From: Anaeromicropila herbilytica
GTDB lineage: Bacteria; Bacillota; Clostridia; Lachnospirales; Lachnospiraceae
Assembly (NCBI RefSeq): GCF_016591975.1
Contig: NZ_AP024169.1
Coordinates: forward strand, 1,536,001 to 1,600,000
Direction of reading: 5' to 3'
Length of the DNA: 64,000 bases
Each line of letters begins with the position of its first letter. Position 1 is the first letter of the stretch. The translations under genes and the position numbers were made by a program. The notes under the pieces were generated by a model that saw only the letters and a list, made by a program, of their open reading frames with translations, was not told the origin of the DNA and ran no database searches. This document shows positions 9,524 to 18,959 of this stretch, piece by piece.

Positions 9524-10549
9524 ATGGAACATAAGTACAAAGAGTATATGCTACAACAATTAGAAAATCTATTAAGTATTGATAGCCCAACAGGATATCA
9601 TTATAATATTCAAAACTATCTTGTAAATGAATTAACACAAATGGGGTATCAACCAGAAACCTTAAGAAAAGGTGGAGTTAAAGTAAATCTTGGTGGAGAG
9701 AGGCATCCAATTATGATGTTATCACATACCGATACATTAGGTTGCGTTGTAAAGTATATTAAAGGAAATGGTAGATTGGCAATCTCTAATATGACATTGA
9801 ATCCTAATAATATTGAAACAGAGACAGTAAAAGTTATCACAAGGAATCATGGTTCGTATGAAGGAACAATTCAACTATCTAATGCCTCAGTGCACGTTAA
9901 TAAGGAAGTGAATACTGCAAGAGACTTTGACAACTTAGAAATTGTATTAGATGAAGATGTAAAATCAGTTGATGATGTGAAAGCGTTAGGAATTAATCCA
10001 GGAGATTTTATCGCAGTCAATCCAAGATACACTGTAACTTCAAAAGAATATATTAAGAGCCGTTTTTTAGATGATAAAGCATCTGCCGCTGTACTTATTA
10101 CATTTGCTAAGATGTTAAAAGAAGAAAGCATTTCATTATCACGAAATGTATGGCTTAATTTCACCTCTTTTGAAGAAATCGGACATGGTGGTGCAACTGG
10201 AATTCCTGTTGAAATGGAAGATCTATTGTCAGTCGATATGGGATGTGTTGGGGAAAATATAACTTGTACAGAGAAAATGGTATCCATCTGTGCAAAAGAT
10301 AGCGGAGGCCCTTATCATTATGAATTTACAAATGAGTTAATTGAAGCAGCAAAAAGAGATGGAGTTGATTACGCGATTGATGTATATAATTTCTATGGTT
10401 CTGATGTAGAGTGTTCACTAAGAGCGGGATATGATGTTAGATATGCTTTAATTGGTCCAGGAGTATATGCTTCTCACGGATATGAGAGAACTCATGTAGA
10501 CGGAATGTTACATACTCTTGATTTAATTAAAAGTTATCTTGTAGGATAG
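9524..10549 (+). CDS. M42-family metallo-aminopeptidase
   Basis: Cytosolic dinuclear-metal aminopeptidase of the PepA/FrvX/tetrahedral-aminopeptidase family, 341 residues, full length. Metal and catalytic motifs are in order: LSHTDTLG (H68 and D70), RFLDDKASAA (bridging Asp), FEEIGHGG (catalytic Glu pair), VDMGCVG, and a C-terminal HVDGML histidine. The family forms large self-compartmentalised complexes that trim peptides. The site AAGAGGATATTGTT precedes the ATG. Exact substrate preference cannot be read from sequence. Confidence 0.93.
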   Translation: MEHKYKEYMLQQLENLLSIDSPTGYHYNIQNYLVNELTQMGYQPETLRKGGVKVNLGGERHPIMMLSHTDTLGCVVKYIKGNGRLAISNMTLNPNNIETETVKVITRNHGSYEGTIQLSNASVHVNKEVNTARDFDNLEIVLDEDVKSVDDVKALGINPGDFIAVNPRYTVTSKEYIKSRFLDDKASAAVLITFAKMLKEESISLSRNVWLNFTSFEEIGHGGATGIPVEMEDLLSVDMGCVGENITCTEKMVSICAKDSGGPYHYEFTNELIEAAKRDGVDYAIDVYNFYGSDVECSLRAGYDVRYALIGPGVYASHGYERTHVDGMLHTLDLIKSYLVG

Positions 10550-10567
10550 CTTAAGTCCTTGATTACG

Positions 10568-10596
10568 TTGACAAAAAATATAAAATGCTCCATAAT
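10568..10596 (+). promoter_or_regulatory. SigA-type promoter of the GH3-like lipoprotein gene
   Basis: TTGACA at 10568-10573, a 17-base spacer, and CATAAT at 10591-10596. The predicted start is about 45 bases before the ATG at 10646. Confidence 0.7.
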
Positions 10597-10645
10597 TATT
10601 TAGGATTTACTTTAAGAATATAGAAGAAAATTTAAAGGAGCAATC

Positions 10646-12103
10646 ATGAAAAAGTTAATATATATTGCAATGGTACTTATGATGGTATTTAGTGTGAGTT
10701 GTACCAAATCAGACAGTAAAGAAAATAATACAGTAAACACAGAAAATACGCAAAAACAAAATAAGACATCCAAGGAAGTTACATCTAATACAAAAGATAC
10801 ATCTTCTGGTAAGAATAAAGATACATCTTCAGATAAGAATAACGACACTGTTGCATCTAAGGATTCGGATGCTAATACAGAGGAAGAAGATAAAGATACC
10901 ACGGAGGAAGACAATACCGCTGATGAAGGTGTTAAAGTAATTTCTTCTGATGCCTCACAGGTTGAAAAAGATGGAGAAGAATCCTTGTTAGTAACTGATA
11001 AAGTGGTTATTGATGGTATGACAGAGGATATCCTTAATAATATGTCTCTAGAAGAAAAAATAGGGCAGTTATTTATTGTCTCTTGTGAGTCTTTGGATAC
11101 ATCCAAGGGTCATTGTTTTGAATGGAGAAATGTAACAAAGAATATGCGTAGTACTCTGAACAAATATCATGTAGGTGGAATTATCTTATATTCACGAAAT
11201 GTGGAATCAATTGATCAAACCCAAAGAATGATTGCGGATTTTCAAGAAAGCAGCAGGGTACCTCTTTTTATTTCTATAGAAGAAGAGGGGGGAGATATGT
11301 CTCCTTTAGCAAACAATTTGAATATGAATATGACTCAGTTTCCAAATATGAGCGTCATTGGCGAACTAAATAATAAAGATTATGCAAATCATATGGGAAA
11401 AACTATTGGTAAGGAAATAAAAGAGTTAGGCTTTAATCTCGATTTTGCACCAGTAACAGATGTGAATACTGGGGATGAGAATAGTAAGATTGGTAATCGT
11501 TCTTTTGGTAGTGATCCTCTGATAGTATCTGATATGGTATCAGAAGTTGTAAATGGAATCCAATCTCAGAATGTTGCAGCAACAATAAAGAATTTTCCAG
11601 GTGAAGGAAGTATTACAGAAGAAACCCAAAATGGTTCTGTTAATATTGATAATACCTTAGAACAATTAAGAAAGATTAATTTTGTTCCCTTTAAAGAGGG
11701 TATTAAAGCAGGTGCTGATGTTATTATGGTATCTCATGCATCAATAAGTAGGGTAACAGAAGATATGGTTCCGGCTTCTCTATCTTCCTTGGTTATGCGT
11801 AGTATTTTACGTACTGAACTTGGATTTGACGGAGTTATCATTACCGATGCATTAAATAAGAAGGCGATCACTGATCATTATTCATCTAGAGCGGCAGCTC
11901 TTAAAGTTGTAAAAGCGGGAGGGGATATGTTATTAACCCCAGAAAATTTAAAATCAGCTTATAACGGTTTATTAAATGCTGTTGAAGATGGTTCAATAAA
12001 AGAAAGTCAAATTGATAATATGGTTCGAAGAATATTAAAATTAAAATTAAAAAGAGGTATTATTTTATCGAATACAAATCTGATTGAACGAGACAACAAA
12101 TAG
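10646..12103 (+). CDS. GH3 (NagZ-like) lipoprotein with altered catalytic loop
   Basis: Predicted lipoprotein of 485 residues. A signal peptide ends at FSVSC (lipidated Cys19), followed by a ~110-residue Lys/Ser/Asp/Thr/Glu-rich spacer, then a glycoside hydrolase 3 barrel starting at MSLEEKIGQLF. GH3 beta-N-acetylglucosaminidases (NagZ) release GlcNAc from muropeptides. The nucleophile Asp is kept (GVIITDAL, D401). The loop that normally reads KHFPGHG...DSH is KNFPGEGSITEETQNG here (N316, E320), so the general acid/base His-Asp pair is missing. The usual DQEGGRV is EEEGGDM. It may be a non-catalytic binder or use another acid. RBS AAGGAGC. Confidence 0.85.
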   Translation: MKKLIYIAMVLMMVFSVSCTKSDSKENNTVNTENTQKQNKTSKEVTSNTKDTSSGKNKDTSSDKNNDTVASKDSDANTEEEDKDTTEEDNTADEGVKVISSDASQVEKDGEESLLVTDKVVIDGMTEDILNNMSLEEKIGQLFIVSCESLDTSKGHCFEWRNVTKNMRSTLNKYHVGGIILYSRNVESIDQTQRMIADFQESSRVPLFISIEEEGGDMSPLANNLNMNMTQFPNMSVIGELNNKDYANHMGKTIGKEIKELGFNLDFAPVTDVNTGDENSKIGNRSFGSDPLIVSDMVSEVVNGIQSQNVAATIKNFPGEGSITEETQNGSVNIDNTLEQLRKINFVPFKEGIKAGADVIMVSHASISRVTEDMVPASLSSLVMRSILRTELGFDGVIITDALNKKAITDHYSSRAAALKVVKAGGDMLLTPENLKSAYNGLLNAVEDGSIKESQIDNMVRRILKLKLKRGIILSNTNLIERDNK

Positions 12104-12476
12104 AGAAAATTGTAAGAGAAGTTACAAAAATACCCTTTCTAAAAAAGATATAAAAATGATTTATTAGCATAATTTAAGTTACTAAAAAGGCATACTAATA
12201 GCATTTGAAAAAAGATTCACATATCGGCTAAGAAAACAATTATTCTGATATTTTTATTTGTTGTAATTAGACAAAAATGGCTAAAATAAAGGAAAACCAG
12301 CAAAAAACTATTGCCATTCTAATTGGGTAAGTTATAATTAAATAGGGATAAATTTTAGAGTTTTATAAAGTAACTATTCAGTCAAATGAAAGGTTATCAT
12401 AATTCTTAAAAGCCTTATAACTGAAAGTCACTTCGTTTTAAACTAAATCGAATAATCAAAGGATAGGTGGCAAATA
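12104..12476. other. Intergenic region and leader of purC
   Basis: No gene is seen. A promoter lies at 12311-12338, leaving a leader of about 130 bases before purC. The leader has only weak pairing (TTCAGT with ACTGAA) and no recognised riboswitch; the conserved purine-riboswitch core was looked for and not found. Confidence 0.4.
12311..12338 (+). promoter_or_regulatory. Promoter of the pur genes
   Basis: TTGCCA at 12311-12316, a 16-base spacer, and TATAAT at 12333-12338, upstream of purC. Confidence 0.65.
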
Positions 12477-13184
12477 ATGAAAAAATTAGAAATGCTTTAT
12501 GAAGGCAAAGCCAAAAAAGTTTTTAAGACTGACAATGAAGACATATATATCGTTGATTATAAGGACGATGCAACTGCATTTAACGGACTAAAAAAGGGAA
12601 CAATCGTTGGTAAGGGTGTTGTTAATAACAAGATGACCAATCATATCTTTCAAATCCTTGAAAAAGAAGGAGTACCTACTCACTTTATTGAAGAATTAAG
12701 TGATAGAGAAACAGCAGTTAAGAAGGTAGAGATCGTTCCACTAGAAGTGATTGTTAGAAATGTTGCAGCGGGAAGTTTTTCTAAGAAATTAGGAATTGAA
12801 GAAGGAACGAAGTTATTAGAACCTACCTTAGAATTTAGTTATAAGAATGATGATCTTGGTGATCCAATGATTAATGATTATTACGCAATCGCAATTGGAG
12901 CAGCTACAAGAGAAGAAATAGAGCGTATTACAGAATTGGTATTTAAAGTGAATGAAGTATTATGCAAATATTTTGCTGAATGTGGTATTGAATTAATTGA
13001 TTTTAAAGTTGAATTTGGTAGATGCAAAGGTGAGATTATCTTAGCTGATGAAATATCACCAGATACTTGCAGATTATGGGATATAGAAACTCACGATAAA
13101 TTAGATAAAGACCGTTTCCGTAGAGACCTAGGAAATGTGGAAGACGCATACCAAGAGGTGTTTAAAAGATTAGGAATAATGTAA
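12477..13184 (+). CDS. purC: SAICAR synthase
   Basis: Phosphoribosylaminoimidazole-succinocarboxamide synthase, 235 residues. It joins CAIR and aspartate using ATP in de novo purine synthesis. Typical elements are LYEGKAKKVF at the N-terminus (ATP site), VPLEVIVRNVAAGS, LIDFKVEFGR and LADEISPDTCRLWD. The site AGGTGG lies 9 bases before the ATG. It is first in a purC-purF-purB group; a hairpin sits between purC and purF. Confidence 0.97.
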   Translation: MKKLEMLYEGKAKKVFKTDNEDIYIVDYKDDATAFNGLKKGTIVGKGVVNNKMTNHIFQILEKEGVPTHFIEELSDRETAVKKVEIVPLEVIVRNVAAGSFSKKLGIEEGTKLLEPTLEFSYKNDDLGDPMINDYYAIAIGAATREEIERITELVFKVNEVLCKYFAECGIELIDFKVEFGRCKGEIILADEISPDTCRLWDIETHDKLDKDRFRRDLGNVEDAYQEVFKRLGIM

Positions 13185-13190
13185 GAATTG

Positions 13191-13227
13191 AAGTGGACAG
13201 TGAAATCTTTTTGTTGTCCACTTTTGT
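13191..13227 (+). terminator. Hairpin between purC and purF
   Basis: Perfect 9-bp arms (13191-13199 and 13215-13223) are followed by a short T-run. It could be a terminator or partial attenuator that lowers purF expression relative to purC. Confidence 0.65.
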
Positions 13228-13274
13228 AACGAATAAGAAAAGCTGTAATGGAGTTCTTTTAGAAAGGAAACGCA

Positions 13275-14711
13275 ATGAATAATAATAATTTGAATCATGA
13301 AATCTCAGAAGAATTACACGAAGAATGTGGTGTCTTTGGTATCTATGATTTAGACGGTAATGACACAACATCATCAATTTATTATGGATTATTTGCACTT
13401 CAACATAGAGGGCAAGAAAGTTGTGGTATTGCAGTAAGTGACACTGAAGGGCCAAAGCGAAAAGTTCTCTCTCACAAAGATATGGGGTTAGTAAATGAGG
13501 TATTTACACCAGAAATCTTAGAAAAATTAAGTGGAGATATCGGAATTGGCCATGTTCGTTATTCTACTGCTGGAAGTAGTACTAGAGAGAATGCGCAACC
13601 ATTGGTATTAAACTATGTAAAAGGAACTCTAGGTATTGCGCATAATGGTAATCTTATTAATGCGCTTGAGTTAAGAGAAGAATTAGAATATACGGGCGCA
13701 ATTTTTCAAACAACGATTGACTCAGAGGTAATTGCTTATCATATCGCAAGAGAACGATTAAACTGCGGTTCTGTTGAACAAGCAGTAGCAAGAGCAATGG
13801 ATAAAATAAAAGGTGCATATTCTCTAATCGTTATGAGTCCAAGAAAATTAATTGCCGCAAGAGATCCGTTAGGATTCAAGCCTCTTGTTCTTGGAAAACG
13901 TGAAAATGCTTATGTATTTGCATCAGAGACTTGCGCACTGGATGCTGTTGGAGCAGAATTTATCAGAGATGTGTTACCAGGAGAAATAGTAACGGTTACT
14001 AGGGACGGAGTGTTTTCAGATACATCTAGATGCAATCAAAATGAAGCAAGATGTATTTTTGAATATATTTACTTTGCAAGACCAGATAGTTCTTTTGATG
14101 GAGTAAGTGTATATGGATCTCGTATTATGGCTGGACGCATCTTAGCTAAATTGCATCCAGTAGAAGCTGATCTAGTTGTTGGAGTACCTGATTCAGGTAA
14201 TGCAGCAGCACTTGGCTATTCTATGGAATCTGGAATCCCTTACGGTAATGCGTTTGTTAAGAATAACTATGTTGGACGTACCTTTATTAAACCGAAACAA
14301 AGTCAAAGAGAAACTAGTGTTAAGATAAAGCTGAATGTTCTAAAAGATATTGTAAAAGACAAAAGAATTATTATGATTGATGATTCCATAGTTCGTGGTA
14401 CAACAAGTGCAAGAATTGTCGGCATGTTGAAGGCAGCAGGTGCTAAGGAAGTTCATGTTCGAATTAGTTCACCAGCGTTTAAACATCCTTGTTATTTCGG
14501 AACGGACATTCCATCTGGAGATCAATTAATTGCAAATGGTCATACAGTAGAAGAGATCAATAACATGTTGGGTTCGGATTCATTAGGATATTTAGACATT
14601 GAAAGTCTTCCTAATCTCATTGGAGAAGGAATGAAATTCTGTGATGCATGTTTCTCTGGAAATTATCCTATGGAACCACCAACACAGGATATTCGAGGGG
14701 AACAAGGTTAA
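13275..14711 (+). CDS. purF: Amidophosphoribosyltransferase
   Basis: It catalyses the first committed step of purine synthesis, PRPP plus glutamine to phosphoribosylamine. 478 residues. The catalytic Cys is C18 in EECGVFG, after a propeptide removed in this family. The class II amidotransferase domain (LQHRGQES, GHVRYSTAGSS, AHNGNLIN) is followed by a phosphoribosyltransferase domain with the PRPP loop MIDDSIVRGTTSA. Cysteines at ARCIFEYIY and FCDACFSG match the 4Fe-4S type found in Bacillus. The site AGAAAGGAAA precedes the ATG. Confidence 0.97.
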   Translation: MNNNNLNHEISEELHEECGVFGIYDLDGNDTTSSIYYGLFALQHRGQESCGIAVSDTEGPKRKVLSHKDMGLVNEVFTPEILEKLSGDIGIGHVRYSTAGSSTRENAQPLVLNYVKGTLGIAHNGNLINALELREELEYTGAIFQTTIDSEVIAYHIARERLNCGSVEQAVARAMDKIKGAYSLIVMSPRKLIAARDPLGFKPLVLGKRENAYVFASETCALDAVGAEFIRDVLPGEIVTVTRDGVFSDTSRCNQNEARCIFEYIYFARPDSSFDGVSVYGSRIMAGRILAKLHPVEADLVVGVPDSGNAAALGYSMESGIPYGNAFVKNNYVGRTFIKPKQSQRETSVKIKLNVLKDIVKDKRIIMIDDSIVRGTTSARIVGMLKAAGAKEVHVRISSPAFKHPCYFGTDIPSGDQLIANGHTVEEINNMLGSDSLGYLDIESLPNLIGEGMKFCDACFSGNYPMEPPTQDIRGEQG

Positions 14712-14784
14712 GGAATAGAATAAATTAGCACTGAATAGAATTATTGATATTCATTACAAAAAACGAGGGAATTAGGAGGCTGTC

Positions 14785-16218
14785 ATGAGCTACGATAAAT
14801 ACCAAAGTCCATTATCTGAACGATATGCAAGTAAAGAGATGCAATATATTTTCTCTCCTGATATGAAGTTTAAGACTTGGAGAAAATTATGGATTGCATT
14901 AGCAGAAGCGGAAAGAGAATTAGGTCTTAATATAACAGAAGAACAAATTGAAGAGTTAAAAGCACATCAAGAGGATATCAACTATGATGTGGCAAAGGAA
15001 AGAGAAGCGCTAGTGCGTCATGATGTTATGTCTCATGTATATGCATATGGGGTTCAATGTCCGAAAGCAAAAGGAATCATCCATTTAGGAGCAACTTCTT
15101 GCTATGTTGGGGATAATACAGATATTATCGTTATGACAGAAGCTTTAAAATTAGTGAAGAAGAAATTAGTTAATGTAATGGAAGAGCTATCAAAGTTTGC
15201 ATTAAAATATAAGGAGCTTCCAACATTAGCATTTACGCATTTTCAACCAGCACAACCAACAACTGTTGGTAAACGTGCAGCACTATGGTTAATGGAATTA
15301 AAATTAGATTTTGATGATTTAGAATATTTAATTGATAGTATGTGCTTACTTGGATCAAAAGGTACCACAGGAACTCAAGCAAGCTTCTTAGAATTATTTG
15401 ATGGTGATCATGCAAAAATCAAACAAATCGATAAAATTATCGCAAAGAAGATGGGATTCAAAGACTGCTTCCCAGTATCAGGACAGACTTATTCTAGAAA
15501 AGTAGATTCAAGAGTATTAAATATCTTAGCAGGAATCGCAGCGAGTGCTCATAAATTCTCAAATGATATTCGCCTTCTTCAACATTTAAAAGAAATTGAA
15601 GAACCATTTGAAAAGAATCAAATCGGATCTTCTGCAATGGCATATAAGAGAAATCCAATGAGAAGTGAAAGAATTGCATCCCTCGCCAATTATGTTATGG
15701 TAGATGCGCTTAATCCAGCTATTACATCCTCAACACAATGGTTTGAAAGAACACTAGATGATTCAGCGAATAAGAGAATCTCCGTTCCAGAAGCGTTTTT
15801 AGCTGTGGATGGAATCTTAGATTTATATCTAAATGTTGTGGATGGTCTTGTTGTATATGAAAAAGTAATTGAGAAGAGATTAATGTCAGAACTTCCATTT
15901 ATGGCAACTGAAAATATCATGATGGATGCTGTAAAAGCGGGTGGAGATAGACAAGAACTTCATGAGAAGATTCGTACACTTTCTATGGAAGCTGGAAGAA
16001 ATGTGAAAGAGAAAGGGCTTGATAATAACTTATTAGAGTTAATTGCAGCAGACCCATCTTTTAACATGTCCCTAGATGAATTAAAGAAAACGATGGATCC
16101 ATCTAAATATACAGGAAGAGCAAAAGAACAAACCGAAGAGTTTATTGAAGAAGTAATTCAGCCAATATTAGATGCAAATAAAGAGCTACTTGGATTAAAA
16201 GCAGAGATTACTGTTTAA
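14785..16218 (+). CDS. purB: Adenylosuccinate lyase
   Basis: Fumarase/aspartase superfamily, 477 residues. It removes fumarate from SAICAR and from adenylosuccinate, so it serves both the IMP and the AMP branches. It carries the superfamily signature SSAMAYKRNPMRSE, the catalytic-histidine regions HFQPAQPTT and RHDVMSHVYA, and LGATSCYVGDNTD. A strong AGGAGG precedes the ATG. It lies 73 bases after purF and ends before an intrinsic terminator, so purC-F-B form one unit. Confidence 0.96.
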   Translation: MSYDKYQSPLSERYASKEMQYIFSPDMKFKTWRKLWIALAEAERELGLNITEEQIEELKAHQEDINYDVAKEREALVRHDVMSHVYAYGVQCPKAKGIIHLGATSCYVGDNTDIIVMTEALKLVKKKLVNVMEELSKFALKYKELPTLAFTHFQPAQPTTVGKRAALWLMELKLDFDDLEYLIDSMCLLGSKGTTGTQASFLELFDGDHAKIKQIDKIIAKKMGFKDCFPVSGQTYSRKVDSRVLNILAGIAASAHKFSNDIRLLQHLKEIEEPFEKNQIGSSAMAYKRNPMRSERIASLANYVMVDALNPAITSSTQWFERTLDDSANKRISVPEAFLAVDGILDLYLNVVDGLVVYEKVIEKRLMSELPFMATENIMMDAVKAGGDRQELHEKIRTLSMEAGRNVKEKGLDNNLLELIAADPSFNMSLDELKKTMDPSKYTGRAKEQTEEFIEEVIQPILDANKELLGLKAEITV

Positions 16219-16291
16219 TAGGATTATCTATTTAACTGAAATAACTAAGTGTTTAAAATATCAATTTAGGTAACAAATAAATATAGTAATA

Positions 16292-16345
16292 AGAAAACCA
16301 CACAGAAGTGAACACATCAGTTTTTCACTTCCATGTGGTTTCTTT
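16292..16345 (+). terminator. Intrinsic terminator after purB
   Basis: An arm at about 16293-16311 pairs with 16325-16343 (a few mismatches), followed by TCTTTCATTT. It ends the pur cluster. Confidence 0.82.
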
Positions 16346-16441
16346 CATTTAATTGACCAATTTGGTTTAATTTAGTAAGATAATAGTAAATTGTTTTATA
16401 AGTCGAAAAATATACAAAAAGATAAAGGGGATTCACAAAAG

Positions 16442-17050
16442 ATGAAGATATTATTAACAGGATTTGAACCATTTGGTGGGGAGGAGATGAACCCGTCTTA
16501 TGAAATTATAAAGAGGATGCCAGATACAATCGAAGGATGCGAGATAATTAAATTGGAACTACCAACAGTGTTCCAAGAATCCTTCATCGTTCTTAAAGAG
16601 GCAATGGATCTGTATCAACCAGATGTTGTATTAAGTATTGGGCAAGCAGCAAATCGATTCGGAATTACCGTAGAAAAAGTTGCAATTAACTTAGTTGATA
16701 GTAAGATTCCAGATAATCAAGGTAATCAACCAAGAGATATGATAATACGAGAAGATGGTGAAACTGCATACTTTTCTAATATACCAGTAAGGGCGATTGT
16801 AGATAATATGAAGGAAGCTGGTATACCAGCGGATATCTCCTATACTGCAGGAACTTATGTATGTAATTATATCTTATATCAAGAGTTATACTGTTGTAAT
16901 CATATCAATAAAGATATGAGAGCAGGCTTTATCCATGTTCCTTATGCAACAGTACAAGGCGCGAAGAAGGAACGAATGGTTCCGACAATGTCTATGGATG
17001 ATATGAAACGAGCGCTAGAAGTTGCGATAAAGACAATTATAAATCAATAA
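16442..17050 (+). CDS. pcp: Pyroglutamyl-peptidase I (pyrrolidone-carboxylate peptidase)
   Basis: Cytosolic cysteine peptidase (family C15) that removes N-terminal pyroglutamate. The start is taken at 16442 because AAAGGGGA sits 10 bases in front; the ORF is open 51 bases further upstream without a site. This gives 202 residues. The catalytic Glu lies in EKVAINLVDS, the Cys in TYVCNYILY and the His in GFIHVPYA; LLTGFEPFGG and NPSY are family signatures. pepF follows after 21 bases, so the two peptidases are probably co-transcribed. Confidence 0.95.
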   Translation: MKILLTGFEPFGGEEMNPSYEIIKRMPDTIEGCEIIKLELPTVFQESFIVLKEAMDLYQPDVVLSIGQAANRFGITVEKVAINLVDSKIPDNQGNQPRDMIIREDGETAYFSNIPVRAIVDNMKEAGIPADISYTAGTYVCNYILYQELYCCNHINKDMRAGFIHVPYATVQGAKKERMVPTMSMDDMKRALEVAIKTIINQ

Positions 17051-17071
17051 TGAAAGAAGGAAGGACGAAAT

Positions 17072-18841
17072 ATGAATACAGAATGGTCATTAGATGTATT
17101 TTATCAAAGTTATGAGGATGAGAATTTTAAAAAAGATTATGAAAGATATGAACAATTGATCAGCGATTTTACTGATTTTAGCGAAACCCTAAAAAAGAAA
17201 GAGGTAGATAAGGAACAAGCTATACTTACAGCAATTAATTATATGGAACAGATAGAGGTTCTACATCGTAAATTAGGAGGATACACTTTCTTAAGGAAAT
17301 CTACTAATACCATGGATGTTGAGACAACTGGTGTACAGAGTCGCTTGAAGAAATTAACAAGTACCTTATCTAAGCCACAAGCTATTACCAAAAAGTTTAT
17401 TGCAAATATTTCAGACTTAGATCAATACATTGAGAAGCATATTATATTAAAAGAATATGAATTCAAATTACATAGTCTAAAAGAAAATAGCAAATATATG
17501 TTAAGTGATGATGTAGAAGAAGTAATATCAAAGCTTAATCTTTCAGCAGGTTCAGCCTTTGGCACGATGCATCAATATCTTACTTCAACACTAGAAGTAA
17601 GGTATCAAGGTAAAAATGTAACCTTATCAGAGATTCGTAATCTAGCATACAGTGAAGAAAAAGATGTGAGAAAAGCAGCTTATGAAGCAGAATTAGAGGC
17701 TTATGAGAAAATCAAAGACCCTATTAGTTTCTCTCTAAATAATATTAAGACTCAGATGAATACGATATGTGAGCTTCGCGGTTATGAATCAGCGCTTGAG
17801 AAGACATTAAAAGACGCCCATGTAAAGCAAGAGACTCTAGATGCTATGCTAAGCGCAATGCGTGAATATATGCCAAAGTTTCATCAGTATCTTAGAAGAA
17901 AAGCAGAGATGCTAGGTTATAGTAATGGACTTCCTTGGTATGAGTTATTTGCACCAGTTGGAGAAAGTAGTCGTACCTTTAGCATTGAAGAAGCCAAAGA
18001 TTATTTAGTAAACCATTTTAGAGGATTTGCATCTGATATTGCAGATATGATTGAAACTGCATTTGATAAGAAATGGATCGATTTTTATCCTAGAAAAGGA
18101 AAAGTAGGTGGAGCGTTCTGTTCCAATCTACCATTTTTAGGGGAAAGTCGTGTGCTCACAAACTTTGATGGGATGTTAGGCGATGTTGTTACTCTTGCCC
18201 ATGAATTGGGACATGCTTATCATGGCAGTATGATATGTGAGAATGCACCACTAAATTGGGATTATTCTATGCTAGTAGCAGAGACTGCTTCAAATTTCAA
18301 TGAGACAGTAATTATGAATGCTGCCATAGCAGAAGCAAGTGGAAGAGAGAAAATGGCGTTAATTGAGAATCGTTTACAAGATGTAACACAGATTATGTGT
18401 GATATCTATTCAAGATTCCTTTTTGAAACAGAGGTATTCGATAAGACTCAAACTGGCTTCTTATTTGCAGAAGAACTAAAGAAAATGATGTTATCTGCGC
18501 AAAAAGAGGCTTATGGAAATGGGTTAGATCATGAATATCTTCATCCTTATATGTGGGTGAATAAAGGACATTATTACAGAGACACCTTAAGCTATTATAA
18601 TTTCCCTTATGCTTTTGGTGGGTTGTTTGCGAGAGGTCTTTATGAGAAATATCTAGAAGAAGGGGAGCGCTTCCTTCCTAAGTATCGTGAATTGTTGAAG
18701 AAGACAACGGTATGTTCAGCGGAAGATGTTGCTAAGATAGCAGGAATTGACCTTGAAAATCCAGAATTCTGGAGAAAGAGTCTGGAAGGATATGCGAGAG
18801 AGATAGATGAATTCATAGAATTGAGTAAGCAGTACAAGTAA
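17072..18841 (+). CDS. pepF: Oligoendopeptidase F (M3 family)
   Basis: Cytosolic zinc endopeptidase that cleaves oligopeptides, 589 residues, normal length. The M3 motif HELGHAYHG (near residue 380) gives two zinc-binding histidines, with the catalytic Glu between them. The third ligand is in the ETASNFNE segment. The N-terminal two thirds are helical. The site GAAGGAAGG precedes the ATG. Together with pcp it suggests a peptide-recycling pair. Confidence 0.95.
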   Translation: MNTEWSLDVFYQSYEDENFKKDYERYEQLISDFTDFSETLKKKEVDKEQAILTAINYMEQIEVLHRKLGGYTFLRKSTNTMDVETTGVQSRLKKLTSTLSKPQAITKKFIANISDLDQYIEKHIILKEYEFKLHSLKENSKYMLSDDVEEVISKLNLSAGSAFGTMHQYLTSTLEVRYQGKNVTLSEIRNLAYSEEKDVRKAAYEAELEAYEKIKDPISFSLNNIKTQMNTICELRGYESALEKTLKDAHVKQETLDAMLSAMREYMPKFHQYLRRKAEMLGYSNGLPWYELFAPVGESSRTFSIEEAKDYLVNHFRGFASDIADMIETAFDKKWIDFYPRKGKVGGAFCSNLPFLGESRVLTNFDGMLGDVVTLAHELGHAYHGSMICENAPLNWDYSMLVAETASNFNETVIMNAAIAEASGREKMALIENRLQDVTQIMCDIYSRFLFETEVFDKTQTGFLFAEELKKMMLSAQKEAYGNGLDHEYLHPYMWVNKGHYYRDTLSYYNFPYAFGGLFARGLYEKYLEEGERFLPKYRELLKKTTVCSAEDVAKIAGIDLENPEFWRKSLEGYAREIDEFIELSKQYK

Positions 18842-18925
18842 TGGAAATTGTATTATATTAGGTTGCAATATAGCAATGAGAACACCTGAAAATGGATATG
18901 AGAACAACAAAAAATGGAATATCCA

Positions 18926-18953
18926 TTGACAAATATGGTTCATTCGTTATAAT
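18926..18953 (+). promoter_or_regulatory. Strong SigA promoter of the ncRNA candidate
   Basis: A perfect TTGACA (18926-18931) and a perfect TATAAT (18948-18953) with a 16-base spacer; one of the best promoters in the window. Confidence 0.82.
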
Positions 18954-18959
18954 GAAATT

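Noticed and set aside
10612..11106. 164-codon minus-strand ORF rich in Ser
   Set aside because: Antisense shadow of the low-complexity spacer of the GH3-like lipoprotein.
12345..12476. Possible purine or ppGpp/PRPP riboswitch in the purC leader
   Set aside because: The leader lacks the conserved core sequences I know for these classes and has only weak pairing.
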